DNA of 34,169 nt from Trachelipus rathkii (GCA_015478945.1 JABUQX010032602.1:1-34169); one strand, 5' to 3'; counted from the first letter of the stretch, positions 1 to 8,412 are shown. Numbers and translations: made by a program. The notes: generated from the sequence alone by a model not told the origin.

Positions 1-60
1 AGAGAGAAGAGATTTCAACAAGTCCATTCAAATGCATTATTTCATTATGTGTACTGATAT

Positions 61-89
61 TTTTATTATTATTATCAATATTATTATTA

Positions 90-127
<38 letters not shown>

Positions 128-185
128 ATTCTTATTATTATTATTATTATATTATTTATTATTATTATTATTATTATTTTTATTA
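61..185. repeat. (TTA)n microsatellite
   Basis: Long, slightly interrupted TTA/ATT tract. Similar tracts recur at about 1005-1150, 11700-11810, 12150-12290 and 13860-13995. Open frames across them are low-complexity artefacts. Confidence 0.95.
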
Positions 186-225
186 TTGTATGGTTTTAAC
201 TCTGAATTTTTCTGTCCGTAATAGA

Positions 226-322
226 CTTCTTCTTCTTCTTCTTCTTCTTCTTCTGCTTCTCTTCTTTCTTCTTCTCTTCTTCTTCTTCTTCTTCTTGCTT
301 CTTCTTCTTTCTTCTTCTTCAC
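226..322. repeat. (CTT)n microsatellite
   Basis: Interrupted CTT tract. It gives spurious poly-Leu/Phe open frames on the plus strand and poly-Glu/Arg/Lys frames on the minus strand. Confidence 0.95.
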
Positions 323-329
323 AACATAA

Positions 330-840
330 CCATGAGCCGAATGGTCACACCAGCAAAACGCAGAAACAGAAGACGCCAAACAAACGTCATTCCATGGCGA
401 CATCTATCTCCACCAACAACAAACAACAGCAAGCAAACACAACAACTCATGAACATCATCTACAACATTACATCCGCATACAAACAATGCCAACCACCAT
501 TCACATTCTACTTATAATAAAAATTTAAAGAAACTTTATAAAAAAACATCTGAGGCCGATGAAACTTAGAGTTATTACAATCAGATTCAAGACAAAAACA
601 ACCACAATCCATGAAACAACATCTACGCTTACAACAACAACACGATCCACACAAACAACAACAACAACACAAACACAACAACAACTCAGCGTGATGGTCC
701 ACAGCTCAGGATCAGCCGTTATGCGAATTACGCCCTGAAGCAAAAATAAAATTTAAAGAAATTTCATTAAAACATTTACTTTGCACCCTTAAAGCAATGA
801 AACAGTAAATCAATAGTGGGGGGTCACTATCAACAGTGTG
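330..840. other. Non-coding, AAC/ACA-rich low-complexity stretch
   Basis: Plus strand is rich in CAACAA and ACAACA runs, especially 400-460 and 610-690. Open frames on both strands have the biased composition expected of repeats (Cys/Val-rich or Thr/Asn/Gln-rich). No gene is recognised. Confidence 0.7.
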
Positions 841-847
841 AACAGTA

Positions 848-912
848 AGCTTTACTGCTTTACTGCTTTACTGCGTTTACTGGCTTTACTGCTTTACAGT
901 TTTACTGCTTAT
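848..912. repeat. Short tandem repeat, unit close to CTTTACTG
   Basis: Seven or so imperfect copies of an 8-9 bp unit follow an inverted version of the same motif (ACAGTAA) at about 802-850. Confidence 0.8.
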
Positions 913-1004
913 AAATTAATCATCTACATTTAATATTATCACTTCATGTTAACAAAAAATTATTTCAAAGTTTCTTAAATAATTTGGAGTTGTTATAAGA
1001 TTAT

Positions 1005-1049
1005 TATTGATTATTATTATATTATATTATTATTATTATATTATTATTA

Positions 1050-1084
<35 letters not shown>

Positions 1085-1150
1085 ATTATTATTATTGTTG
1101 TTGTTGTTATTATTATTATTATTGTTATTATTATTGTATTATTTTATTAT
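1005..1150. repeat. (TTA)n microsatellite
   Basis: Interrupted TTA tract with a short TTG segment near 1096-1107. It lies just upstream of the promoter repeats of the first virus-like gene. Confidence 0.95.
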
Positions 1151-1210
1151 TACAAATCAAATTATTATTTTACTCTACATCAGATCGTAAAAACATACGT
1201 TTTACCTTAC

Positions 1211-1356
1211 TTGTGATTGGATGATGTAAGCCTTAGCTCAATTCACCCTCCATTGTGATTGACCGAGAATTATATATGATCCCTTGTGATTGGATGGTGT
1301 AAACCTTGTCTCAATTCACCCTCCATGGTGATTGGTCGAGAATTATATATGTTCCC
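1211..1356 (+). promoter_or_regulatory. Two tandem 73-bp promoter-like repeats
   Basis: Unit 1 is 1211-1283 and unit 2 is 1284-1356; a third copy starts at 1357 with TTGTGA and then diverges. Each unit holds inverted CCAAT boxes (GATTGG or a near match) and ends with a TATA-like AATTATATATG (second one at 1341-1351). The second TATA lies about 110 nt before the ATG at 1462, so transcription starting near 1375-1385 would leave a 5' leader of roughly 80 nt. I read this as the promoter of the downstream 270-aa gene. Confidence 0.6.
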
Positions 1357-1461
1357 TTGTGAGTCTAAACTCGTTTCAAACTATAGTCGCTTTAACTGTC
1401 AACCTGTGAACAAGTTCCCTACTCTACCTTAAAAGTGTTCCATTTCCAGGAGGAGCTCGAA

Positions 1462-2274
1462 ATGGTCCGTCTTAATAGGTATACCTCTGTACAAGACATC
1501 ATCCAGTGGGAAGTTAAGATACCGGGTTGTGGAGTTGTATTCTTATATAAAAGAAACCCAAATGGAACTGAATTCTTCACGTGTGTTAGTAATTCATCAT
1601 ATTACAACACGAGACGTGTTTACATGAGTCCCGATGAATTACTGTGTATATGTAAACACACCGAGGCCTGGCTTACTGATTACTTTAACCCTAATGCAGC
1701 TTTAAACTACTCGAAAACAGTTATCAGCCAGAGCATAGGATCCAAGGGCAAGCAGCTTACTCTAACCTTCTCTAAACATGCGAACACCATCGGAGTGGAA
1801 GTTAGACTATGGGAGCGACGAAACGGCTTAGAAGTATTTGAACGTACTTCACATGGATTCTTCATCTCAGGAATACAACAGCTGAAGTGTATGTCAGAGG
1901 TAGGCGGAAGGGTGATAAGGCATATGAAGAGAGTGAATGTGTTATCTAACTATGTGTCAGTCGTTCATTATATGTTATACGAGGAATACTACGCATTCAA
2001 GAAAATGCTGGTTGATGATTCTGAAACTGTTATTAAACGATTCCTAGACACTATTGATGTGCAGAAATTCATACATCTACTTAGAAAACGATGGGCGGTA
2101 AGCATCTATGCTGACGATCCAGAGACCAAACATACTATGATATCTGAGAGGGAGCTTTTTACATATGTGCTTTCGGATGGTATTGATGAGACACGTAGCT
2201 ACATGATAGACAACGATATAAATGATTGGTATATTTGTAAAGATTTACAGAGTATTAATCTTGAGTCTTCGTGA
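1462..2274 (+). CDS. Unidentified 270-aa protein with an internal duplication, possibly PC4-like
   Basis: An intact ORF. I chose the ATG at 1462; the same frame is open upstream to a GTG at 1435 but has no earlier ATG. I do not recognise the whole protein. Residues about 23-75 and 109-156 look like two copies of one module: a strand with G-V-x-F/V, a turn ending in N-G, a strand resembling RRVYMSPDEL or HGFFISGIQQL, then a helix. That order resembles the beta-beta-beta-beta-alpha fold of the single-stranded-DNA-binding coactivator p15/PC4, which is inferred from pattern and not demonstrated. The C-terminal 110 residues are charged, mostly helical in composition and unassigned. It has its own promoter repeats and an ATTAAA signal downstream. 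It lies upstream of the virion gene cluster on the same strand, so it is probably part of the element but could be a separate gene. Confidence 0.6.
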   Translation: MVRLNRYTSVQDIIQWEVKIPGCGVVFLYKRNPNGTEFFTCVSNSSYYNTRRVYMSPDELLCICKHTEAWLTDYFNPNAALNYSKTVISQSIGSKGKQLTLTFSKHANTIGVEVRLWERRNGLEVFERTSHGFFISGIQQLKCMSEVGGRVIRHMKRVNVLSNYVSVVHYMLYEEYYAFKKMLVDDSETVIKRFLDTIDVQKFIHLLRKRWAVSIYADDPETKHTMISERELFTYVLSDGIDETRSYMIDNDINDWYICKDLQSINLESS

Positions 2275-2480
2275 AGTTTCTGTGAATGTCTATAACAGTG
2301 TTATACACCCTTATAAATATATTTAATATTATTGTAAATGTATTTAATGATAAAATATTTAATAATTCGTAGATATATTTAATGTTAAACATTTGTAAGT
2401 TAATGTGATTATTAAAGTTCTAGCTATGTAGTAAAGGCTTTTTAAGTGAAGTTTTTGCTTTTATACACCACCAGAAAGTT
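2275..2480 (+). other. AT-rich 3' flank with poly(A) signal
   Basis: Non-coding. ATTAAA at 2411-2416 is a plausible polyadenylation signal for the preceding gene. Confidence 0.4.
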
Positions 2481-2484
2481 CTAA

Positions 2485-2499
2485 ATTATATATATATTA

Positions 2500-2530
<31 letters not shown>

Positions 2531-2619
2531 TATATATATATTGATATATATTAATATATATTAATATATATATATATATATATATAATAATATATATATA
2601 TATATATATATAATATATA

Positions 2620-2660
<41 letters not shown>

Positions 2661-2750
2661 TATATATATATTATATATAATTATTATATTATATATATAT
2701 ATATATTTTATTATATATATATAATATATATATTATATATATATATATCT
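2485..2750. repeat. (TA)n microsatellite
   Basis: Interrupted (TA)n tract separating the first gene from the ATPase promoter. Confidence 0.95.
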
Positions 2751-2895
2751 ACTATGTGTAACACTATCCGTCTAGAAGTATAAGTAAATGAGCCGTGCGT
2801 CACGCGCCACGTCAATGTACCCGACCTATACTTATTGACGGAGCAGCTCGAAGTAGTTAGACCGCGCCGTGCCGTGCGACTCCGTCGCTCTACCG

Positions 2896-2911
2896 TTATA
2901 TATATATATAT
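2896..2911 (+). promoter_or_regulatory. TATA box of the ATPase gene
   Basis: A run of TATATA lies 50-65 nt before the ATG at 2961, after a GC-rich patch (2840-2890) holding an 8-bp inverted repeat (GACGGAG / CTCCGTC). The spacing fits a TATA promoter with a short leader. Confidence 0.45.
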
Positions 2912-2960
2912 TCTTACCATACCTTCGAAAGCTACATTATACCTCGAGCACGCTACGAGT

Positions 2961-3590
2961 ATGGATGTGGGTAAATTCATGTTCTTCAGCCCTGCTACAT
3001 GTATGGTGGCGGGTCCCACAAGCTGCGGAAAAACCTTTCTGCTGTTAAACATATTAAAGGATGGTGGAATTTTTGAGCATGCACCCGTGAAAATAATCTG
3101 GTGCTATAGTGTATTCCAGGAGAAGTTTAATGAGTATAATAATATAGTAGAATTCCATGAAGGGATATACGATATTAAATCATTGGAAAATGTACAAGGT
3201 CATAAAGTTATAGTACTGGACGACATGTTGCACAAGTTAAACGAAGATATAGCTGAGACGTTTACGGTGTATTCCCATCATTTAAATATATCTGTATTTT
3301 TCATTACACAGAACATTTTTCATCAAAGCAAGCACATGAGGACTGTTTCTTTAAACACTCAGTATCTGATTCTGTTTGGGCAAAGAAGAGATATGAGCCA
3401 GGTCAATGTTCTAGGGTCTCAGATGTTTCCGTTGGCAAGAAAAGAGTTCTTGAAAGTATATAAAGAAGTTACTTCGGATCCATACGGATACTTGCTGTGT
3501 GAGCTTCATCCTAGGAACACGCACAGAGTTCTGCTCCGCACCAACATTCTACCGCATGAGATAGAAACTGTGTACATTCCTGCAAAATGA
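2961..3590 (+). CDS. Polinton/adintovirus-type genome-packaging ATPase
   Basis: A 209-aa protein of the FtsK/HerA-like, A32-type packaging ATPase family, which pumps DNA into the capsid in Polintons and many large DNA viruses. Walker A is GPTSCGKT (residues 18-25). Walker B is VIVLDD (83-88). A polar sensor segment FFITQN lies at 113-118, followed by an arginine-rich stretch (QRRD) that could hold the arginine finger. The length is normal for the family. The same frame is open upstream to 2835, but that part is low-complexity and crosses the TATA box, so the ATG at 2961 is preferred. All motifs are intact with no frame breaks. It overlaps the next gene by 4 nt (ATGA). Confidence 0.9.
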   Translation: MDVGKFMFFSPATCMVAGPTSCGKTFLLLNILKDGGIFEHAPVKIIWCYSVFQEKFNEYNNIVEFHEGIYDIKSLENVQGHKVIVLDDMLHKLNEDIAETFTVYSHHLNISVFFITQNIFHQSKHMRTVSLNTQYLILFGQRRDMSQVNVLGSQMFPLARKEFLKVYKEVTSDPYGYLLCELHPRNTHRVLLRTNILPHEIETVYIPAK

Positions 3591-3913
3591 GTAGTTTAGT
3601 TGTAAAGTATTTACCTCTTATAAAAAGATTTAAAAAGCTGAAACCGGCTGAAAAGCGTAAAATAATCTGTGATGATGAGAAGTTCGTCCAGTGTGTATGT
3701 GAGCTCTGCTTGAATCTTATAAAGGGTAATGTTCCTTTAAACAGACCTCAGAAGGTAAAGCTGCGTCGACATAGAAACACCATTAAAAAACTCTCCCGTA
3801 ACATAAAGCAACTGAAAAATAAAAAGAAGGTGCTGCAGAAGGGGGGTGGTGTTTTCCTTCCTCTACTTTTCTCAGTAATTGCTCCTCTGATTACCAAGTG
3901 GATATCTTCATAA
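3587..3913 (+). CDS. Small basic virion protein with hydrophobic C-terminus (adenovirus pX-like)
   Basis: A 108-aa protein, strongly basic (many Lys/Arg in residues 10-85), then a Gly-Gly-Gly hinge and a hydrophobic tail of about 20 residues ending in TKWISS. Small proteins with a Lys/Arg body, a glycine hinge and a membrane-active tail are commonly found beside the ATPase in Polintons and adintoviruses and have been compared with adenovirus core or membrane-lytic peptides. The start codon overlaps the ATPase stop (ATGA at 3587-3590), which suggests coupled expression from one transcript. It may bind DNA in the particle and/or disrupt membranes; both roles are inferred. Confidence 0.7.
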   Translation: MSSLVVKYLPLIKRFKKLKPAEKRKIICDDEKFVQCVCELCLNLIKGNVPLNRPQKVKLRRHRNTIKKLSRNIKQLKNKKKVLQKGGGVFLPLLFSVIAPLITKWISS

Positions 3914-4770
3914 TGAAGAAGGTCGCTGTATTACCGTTTAACGAATATGAGAAAATGAAGTGTAATACTACTTCATCGATGCAGAATCCCCATACTCAGC
4001 CTACCCCACCACCGCCTTACGCAGTGCAGTCCTCACTGCAAATTCAACCATCACATCAACACCATTTCTCTCGAGAGAACCAACAACCTTTGATTACCGA
4101 CCAAATTCATCAGCAAACTCTACCTTACAGTTTGTTAGACCCTAAAGTTGAACAGATAAACAACTACGAGAAAGAGGTGTATCGGATATTAAATTCAGAC
4201 ATTAACATACATGAGAAGCGTATCTTATACCAAGATGCAATGCAGAAATTATTAAGCCTCAAGGATCTGCATCTAAAGGGCCCACTAATTAAGTCTGACG
4301 TGGAGGAAACAAATTTGCCACAAGAAGTAAAACCTGAGGTGAAGTATGAAGACAACTTAAGAAATATCCTAGAGGAGAGCTTGCCAAACAGGTCTCGCAA
4401 ATCAGGACTAACTCTCTATAATATTTTAAAAGAACAAATAACTTGGAATGAGCTAGGTCAAATCATTATTGATGATGAGGTAGTTAAAGGATCAAACATT
4501 GTGGATTTAATAGCTGATCTCTCGCGCGACTGGAAGAAAGGGGCTGTAACAGGGTGGCCTGCTATCAAACAGGAGCTTCAGACTATAAATTTTCCCCGTT
4601 CTTTAATCTTGAACACACGCAGATTAGCAGACTTGGATGATATTCCTAAGACACCAAGACCCGATTCTAGTCCTTCAGGCATGTCCTACGCTTCAGATAA
4701 ATTCAAACGTGTGGTTAAAGGAAGAGTAAGAAAAGCCCCACACCCTAATCTTAAATGGATTAATTCATAG
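3913..4770 (+). CDS. Conserved Polinton protein with PPxY-type motif
   Basis: A 285-aa protein starting at the ATG that shares one base with the previous stop (TAATG at 3911-3915). The N-terminus has a basic/hydrophobic opening (KKVAVLPFNEYEKM). Residues about 20-75 are Pro/Gln/His/Ser-rich and include PPPPY at 32-36, which contains the PPxY pattern that recruits NEDD4-family ubiquitin ligases. A helical stretch follows at about 85-125. The conserved block at about 165-235 has SNIVDLIADL followed by a GWPAIKQEL and N-P-R-S-L-I type ending. A similar protein sits beside the ATPase in many animal Polintons and is usually annotated only as hypothetical. The ORF is intact and ends in a basic tail. 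Function unknown; a virion role is likely from the context. Confidence 0.75.
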   Translation: MKKVAVLPFNEYEKMKCNTTSSMQNPHTQPTPPPPYAVQSSLQIQPSHQHHFSRENQQPLITDQIHQQTLPYSLLDPKVEQINNYEKEVYRILNSDINIHEKRILYQDAMQKLLSLKDLHLKGPLIKSDVEETNLPQEVKPEVKYEDNLRNILEESLPNRSRKSGLTLYNILKEQITWNELGQIIIDDEVVKGSNIVDLIADLSRDWKKGAVTGWPAIKQELQTINFPRSLILNTRRLADLDDIPKTPRPDSSPSGMSYASDKFKRVVKGRVRKAPHPNLKWINS

Positions 4771-4794
4771 TTACGTTATGATGTTATTAATATT

Positions 4795-4865
4795 ATTAAT
4801 GTCAATATATATTATATATATATATATATATCTATTTATATATAATATATTATATATATATATAT

Positions 4866-4944
<79 letters not shown>

Positions 4945-4945
4945 T
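4795..4945. repeat. (TA)n microsatellite
   Basis: Interrupted (TA)n tract directly after the preceding gene. Confidence 0.95.
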
Positions 4946-4974
4946 ATAATTTTTTTCTAAGGGAAAAAATAATA

Positions 4975-5079
4975 TTTTCCATTCTTACCCCCTATGGAAT
5001 AAATACCATTCTCCATTCTTACCCAAAAAAAATTTTTTTTGGGGGTGAGAATGAAAATATAAGGGGGAAGAATGGAAAA
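4975..5079. repeat. Large imperfect hairpin
   Basis: Left arm 4975-5032 and right arm 5033-5079 meet at an A8/T8 centre (5032/5033). Both arms carry a CATTCTTACCCC-like block near the outer end and a CATTCT(T/C)ACCC block near the centre. The left arm has about 11 extra bases. It lies between the PPxY gene and the integrase remnant. Confidence 0.85.
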
Positions 5080-5157
5080 GCACTTTATTGGCAAAATAAT
5101 TGTACACAGGTAGGATATATATACATACATATATATTTATATATGTCAGTATACACC

Positions 5158-6221
5158 ATGGAGGTAAGGAGGTGTTGATAAGTTATTATCTAGATGTGAA
5201 GGAGCCTAATAAGCTACGGTGGAATTCACAAAGGTTTGCCTCGGGTTTCCGACATTGGCCGGACAGAGTTGAAAGCATATTTAGAGGGCGAGGAGGCCTT
5301 TCACTTACAATCAACCTGTCCAGAAAAATTTCCTACCGGAAAACCATAGCCCCCTGTCTCGATAGCGTATGGCAGCTGGATTTATCCGAAATGGTTAAAT
5401 ACAGCTCGTACAACGATGGATATCAATACATACTTTTACCATTGATGTGTATTCTAGATATTATGGTTAAAACCTTAAAAGAAAAAGTCAGGTACTGTAT
5501 CCTGACGCATTGGAGAAATTATAGAGGCGTGACAGGCGATGGCCAAAATGCCTGTGGACTGGACCAAAGGCACTGCAGTTTCTTGGTCGAGAATTTCAAG
5601 AATTAGTTAAAGAGCACGACATGGGGTATTACAATACATTCTCAGTGAATAAAGCAGCTATAGTTGAAAGAGTACAGCGAACTATCAAGGAGAAAATGCA
5701 CCGGTACTTCACCCAGATGAATACTTTTAAGTATATTGACATACTACAAGACCTTGCTCATTCTTATAATAGTTCGTTTCACAGAACTAAAAATCTACCC
5801 CCCTAGAAATGTCGAAAATAAAGCCTACGAAGCTGGATCGTTCACAACGAAGAGTCAGGAAAATAAAGGATAATCAGGTGTATGCATAGGTGATTATGTG
5901 CGAGTCTCCAGAGAGGCGGAAAGGTTTAGAAGGCTTGCGGTCAGGGTAGGTCTACAGACGGTTTTCACAAAGTTCAACAATATTCGCGAGACTTCCTTAT
6001 GAGGCTTAAAATTAATTATTTGGAGATTTATAACGGCTGGAAAAGATAAAAGGGCGGTTTTATAAACAGGAAATACAGAAAATAAAATACGCTTCAATCC
6101 TGAAAGTAATGTATATAAAATTGAAAAGCTATTTAGGTTCGAAAGGAAAGGGTCGAAAAAACAGTACTTGGTTAAATGGGTAGGATATCCTGACAAGTTT
6201 AACTCGTATATAAAACAGTGA
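5158..6221 (+). pseudogene. Polinton-type retroviral integrase (rve) with C-terminal chromodomain, broken
   Basis: Remnant of the DDE integrase that inserts Polintons and adintoviruses into the host genome. The pieces lie in order on one strand but in different frames: an N-terminal piece near 5175-5235, the catalytic core at about 5280-5490, a second core half with the catalytic Glu (ending at a TAG at 5804-5806), a GDYVRVS-type segment near 5890-5930, and a chromodomain ending LVKWVGYP...NSYI with a TGA at 6219-6221. The first catalytic Asp (WQLDL) and the Glu (AAIVER) are visible. The region expected to carry the second Asp (about 5550-5575) reads without it. At least four frame breaks occur, so it is inactive. 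A possible start is the ATG at 5158. Neighbours on both sides are much better preserved. Confidence 0.85.
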
Positions 6222-6440
6222 AATTAAGAATCATTAATCAGTATTCATTGTGAACCAATGGCGGAGTACAGACGACTTCTATTACTCTGCCTTCTTCGGC
6301 CGAAATCTACATCTGATAATGAAGCCTCTCAGACTTCACGACAAGGTATTACTGAACCCTATGTGAACATTGAAAGAAGACGTTTATGAATAGGTTGTGT
6401 AAGTGAGTTAATTAAATACAATGTGGAAATGGTTCCGCAT
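6222..6440 (+). promoter_or_regulatory. Intergenic stretch with CCAAT motif
   Basis: No ORF. A CCAAT box (ACCAATGG) lies near 6254-6261, upstream of the penton gene. No clear TATA box is visible. Confidence 0.25.
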
Positions 6441-6490
6441 AATCTTTACTGCTGAATGTTTACAGAAGTGTAGATTGTGTTGAAACTATA

Positions 6491-7207
6491 TTGGATGTGA
6501 AGAACACAGGTGCTTTAAACCGCGTCACTATGGGGACGAGAGAGTACTTTTATGAAAGAATTGTAATGAGGAAATCCTATTTTAAGTCAGTTCCTGCAAT
6601 GTTCAGTTATTTAAATACGCTTCTAGCGACTAGTAATATGTGTAGAGATCTAATTTACAACACAGATATTCATCCCTCTGATGACGAAGTATTAATTACT
6701 TTGAGATCAACGGCAGGCATTAACCTTAGAGATATTGACGTGTTTTTCCTCAGGAGATCGTCATGGCAACGGAAACACGTTCATGAACGTGAAGGTTGGT
6801 TAGATGTCCTCCATGATGTACCTACTATGCTGAAAAGGGTCATGAAAACAGTGGAAAACGAACATATAACCAAGGAAGAATTAATCGACGAGCAAGACAG
6901 GGTGTTACATTATACTTGTATTACCTCAGAGATGCTCAAACATCCTGGGATGGCGTACGTCTACACTGATATAGTCGAGCACCAATATGTGGGTGACACT
7001 ACAGCTCCTCTGTTAAGGGTAGTTTATTTTCCTGAAGAGAGCAAGGTAATAACATTCCCAAATGTCCACTATCTCTCACTGAACAGGTCATTGATCGGGT
7101 CTATAAGAGTGCATATAAAGGACGTGGAAGGACGGCCATATCCATTTACAAGTGGCACATTGATGTGTAAAGTACACATTAGAAAGAAACGTCCCCATCA
7201 GCTATAA
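6491..7207 (+). CDS. Penton-like minor capsid protein, Polinton type (N-terminus uncertain)
   Basis: A 238-aa frame matching the C-terminal half and middle of the Polinton minor capsid (penton, single jelly-roll) protein. The conserved end is clear: a YVYTDIVE segment, then VGDT-x-APLLRVV, then HYLSLNR, an IRVHIKD strand and a PFTSGTLMCKVHI terminal strand. The frame is open upstream to 6443 but has no ATG there. The first ATG inside is near 6530, and 6491 is a TTG. The expected N-terminal strands are therefore missing or altered. It could be truncated, start in a spliced upstream exon, or use a non-ATG start. The stop is 1 nt before the next ATG. Confidence 0.7.
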   Translation: MDVKNTGALNRVTMGTREYFYERIVMRKSYFKSVPAMFSYLNTLLATSNMCRDLIYNTDIHPSDDEVLITLRSTAGINLRDIDVFFLRRSSWQRKHVHEREGWLDVLHDVPTMLKRVMKTVENEHITKEELIDEQDRVLHYTCITSEMLKHPGMAYVYTDIVEHQYVGDTTAPLLRVVYFPEESKVITFPNVHYLSLNRSLIGSIRVHIKDVEGRPYPFTSGTLMCKVHIRKKRPHQL

Positions 7208-7208
7208 A

Positions 7209-7385
7209 ATGATGGAACATTTTTTAACCAGAATTGAAAATCTCATCTATATGCTACTCGATTTCATTCAAGAAATAGATGCCTCTGCAGACTATATAAG
7301 GGACATAATCAATTGCATTTTTTCATTCATTGATGCACTCTTACAGTGTAAAGACAGTATAGGGAAGAAGCTCCAGTTACATTAG
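7209..7385 (+). CDS. Small 58-aa ORF between the penton and core genes
   Basis: Starts with ATGATG one nucleotide after the penton stop (TAA 7205-7207) and ends at TAG 7383-7385, nine nucleotides before the next ATG at 7394. The product alternates Ile/Leu/Phe with acidic residues (for example FLTRIENLIYMLLDFIQEI) and looks like one or two amphipathic helices with a Cys pair (positions 36 and 47). No family is recognised. The tight packing in a virus-style gene row argues for a real gene; the small size argues for caution. Confidence 0.5.
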   Translation: MMEHFLTRIENLIYMLLDFIQEIDASADYIRDIINCIFSFIDALLQCKDSIGKKLQLH

Positions 7386-7393
7386 TAATAATC

Positions 7394-7823
7394 ATGGAAA
7401 GAGTATTCATTGGATCGAGATCCCAAAGAGGATACGGTCCTGGAGGATTTTTCACTAAGTTACTGCGAAGCGCCATCCCCGTATTTAGAAGGGGGTGAAT
7501 ATCTAGGTAAAAAAGCTATAAGAACAGGTCTGCACACGATGCAAGATATAGCGACAGGAGCCAATCCTCGTGCTTCATTAAAAAGGCGGATTGCCGAGGT
7601 TTCCGATGAGATGCTCGATGACGTTAAACGCAAAATAAGACGAAAAATGACAGGGCAGGGCCGGGCTAAAGTTAAAGGACGCCGGACCACCACAAATAGG
7701 AAAAAGCCTAAGACGAAGAGAGCTCTGAAGAAGAAGAAAGGTCATAAGAAAATCACAGTGCGGAAAAACCCTAAGGCTAGAAGGCCCAAATCTACAAAAC
7801 GTATTGATGTATTCACCATTTAA
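7394..7823 (+). pseudogene. Basic core-like virion protein, frameshifted
   Basis: The ATG at 7394 opens a frame with a Gly/aromatic-rich start (SQRGYGPGGFFTKLLRSAIP), stopping at TGA 7496-7498. The coding sense continues in a different frame from about 7507 to 7823: a GKKAIRTG segment, a helical middle, and a tail of about 60 residues very rich in Lys/Arg. A start with an amphipathic helix followed by a highly basic tail is usual for a Polinton protein encoded next to the major capsid gene and compared with adenovirus core/pVI-type proteins. Two single-base losses, one at the G5 run 7491-7495 and one near 7506, would explain the break. It probably binds DNA inside the capsid. Confidence 0.65.
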
Positions 7824-7864
7824 CTAATAGATGGTATCTTTAACTACAACTTTCGGCTAACATG

Positions 7865-7896
7865 TATATAAGGGGTTACATCTGAAGCCTTGTTCA
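7865..7896 (+). promoter_or_regulatory. TATA and initiator of the major capsid gene
   Basis: TATATAAG (7865-7872) is followed 25-30 nt later by TTCATT (about 7891-7896), the arthropod-type initiator arrangement. The ATG follows at 7925, giving a leader of about 30 nt. Confidence 0.6.
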
Positions 7897-8412
7897 TTAT
7901 TCAGCCTAGCACCGCACCGACAAGATGCATTTCCTTCACCCTGCTAGTCCAGACTGCTGCAAGAGCGAATTGGATCTCTTCTCGATGAATCCTACTCAGA
8001 TCAGCGTGAGTGACAGCAACTTCATCAGCATTAATCCCACACATTCGATAACCAGCACTGACGTTCCTTTAGAGTTTAATATCCCAGGCACATCAGACCA
8101 ATATCTAGATCCATCTAATGTATTTCTATATTTTAAAACGAAATTGACAAACCCTGATGGTACAGACCTTCCTACAGGTGACGACCACATAGTGTATACA
8201 GAGTCGAACTTCCTATATACTTGTTTTAACCAGATTGATGTTTACCTCAATGAAACTTCGCTCGGCACTTCAGCAGCTAGTTATCCTTATAGAAGCTACA
8301 TAGAACATCTACTGAACTTTTCTGATGATGCTAAGCAGTCTCATCTTCAATCATGTGGTTTTTACAGCTTCAAAGATGAGGCTACACATGTAGCTAAAGC
8401 GGCTGAAGTCGT

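Noticed and set aside
152..743. Open frames rich in Leu/Phe, Glu/Arg or Cys/Val on both strands
   Set aside because: They are translations of (CTT)n and AAC-rich simple repeats and have no motif.
2835..2960. N-terminal extension of the ATPase frame
   Set aside because: It has a non-ATG start, runs through the TATA-like tract, and the family starts close to the ATG at 2961.
2711..3052. Minus-strand 113-aa frame over the start of the ATPase
   Set aside because: Shadow of the ATPase gene and (TA)n tract; the plus frame has intact Walker motifs.
3836..3850. Adenain-type cleavage site at the glycine run of the small basic protein
   Set aside because: The Gly-Gly-Gly hinge lacks the required hydrophobic residue at the fourth position before the cut, so I do not claim a site.
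4164..4400. Minus-strand 78-aa frame
   Set aside because: Antisense shadow of the PPxY gene.
5894..6196. Minus-strand 100-aa frame
   Set aside because: Antisense shadow of the integrase C-terminus and chromodomain remnant.
7460..7693. Minus-strand 77-aa frame
   Set aside because: Antisense shadow of the basic core-like gene.
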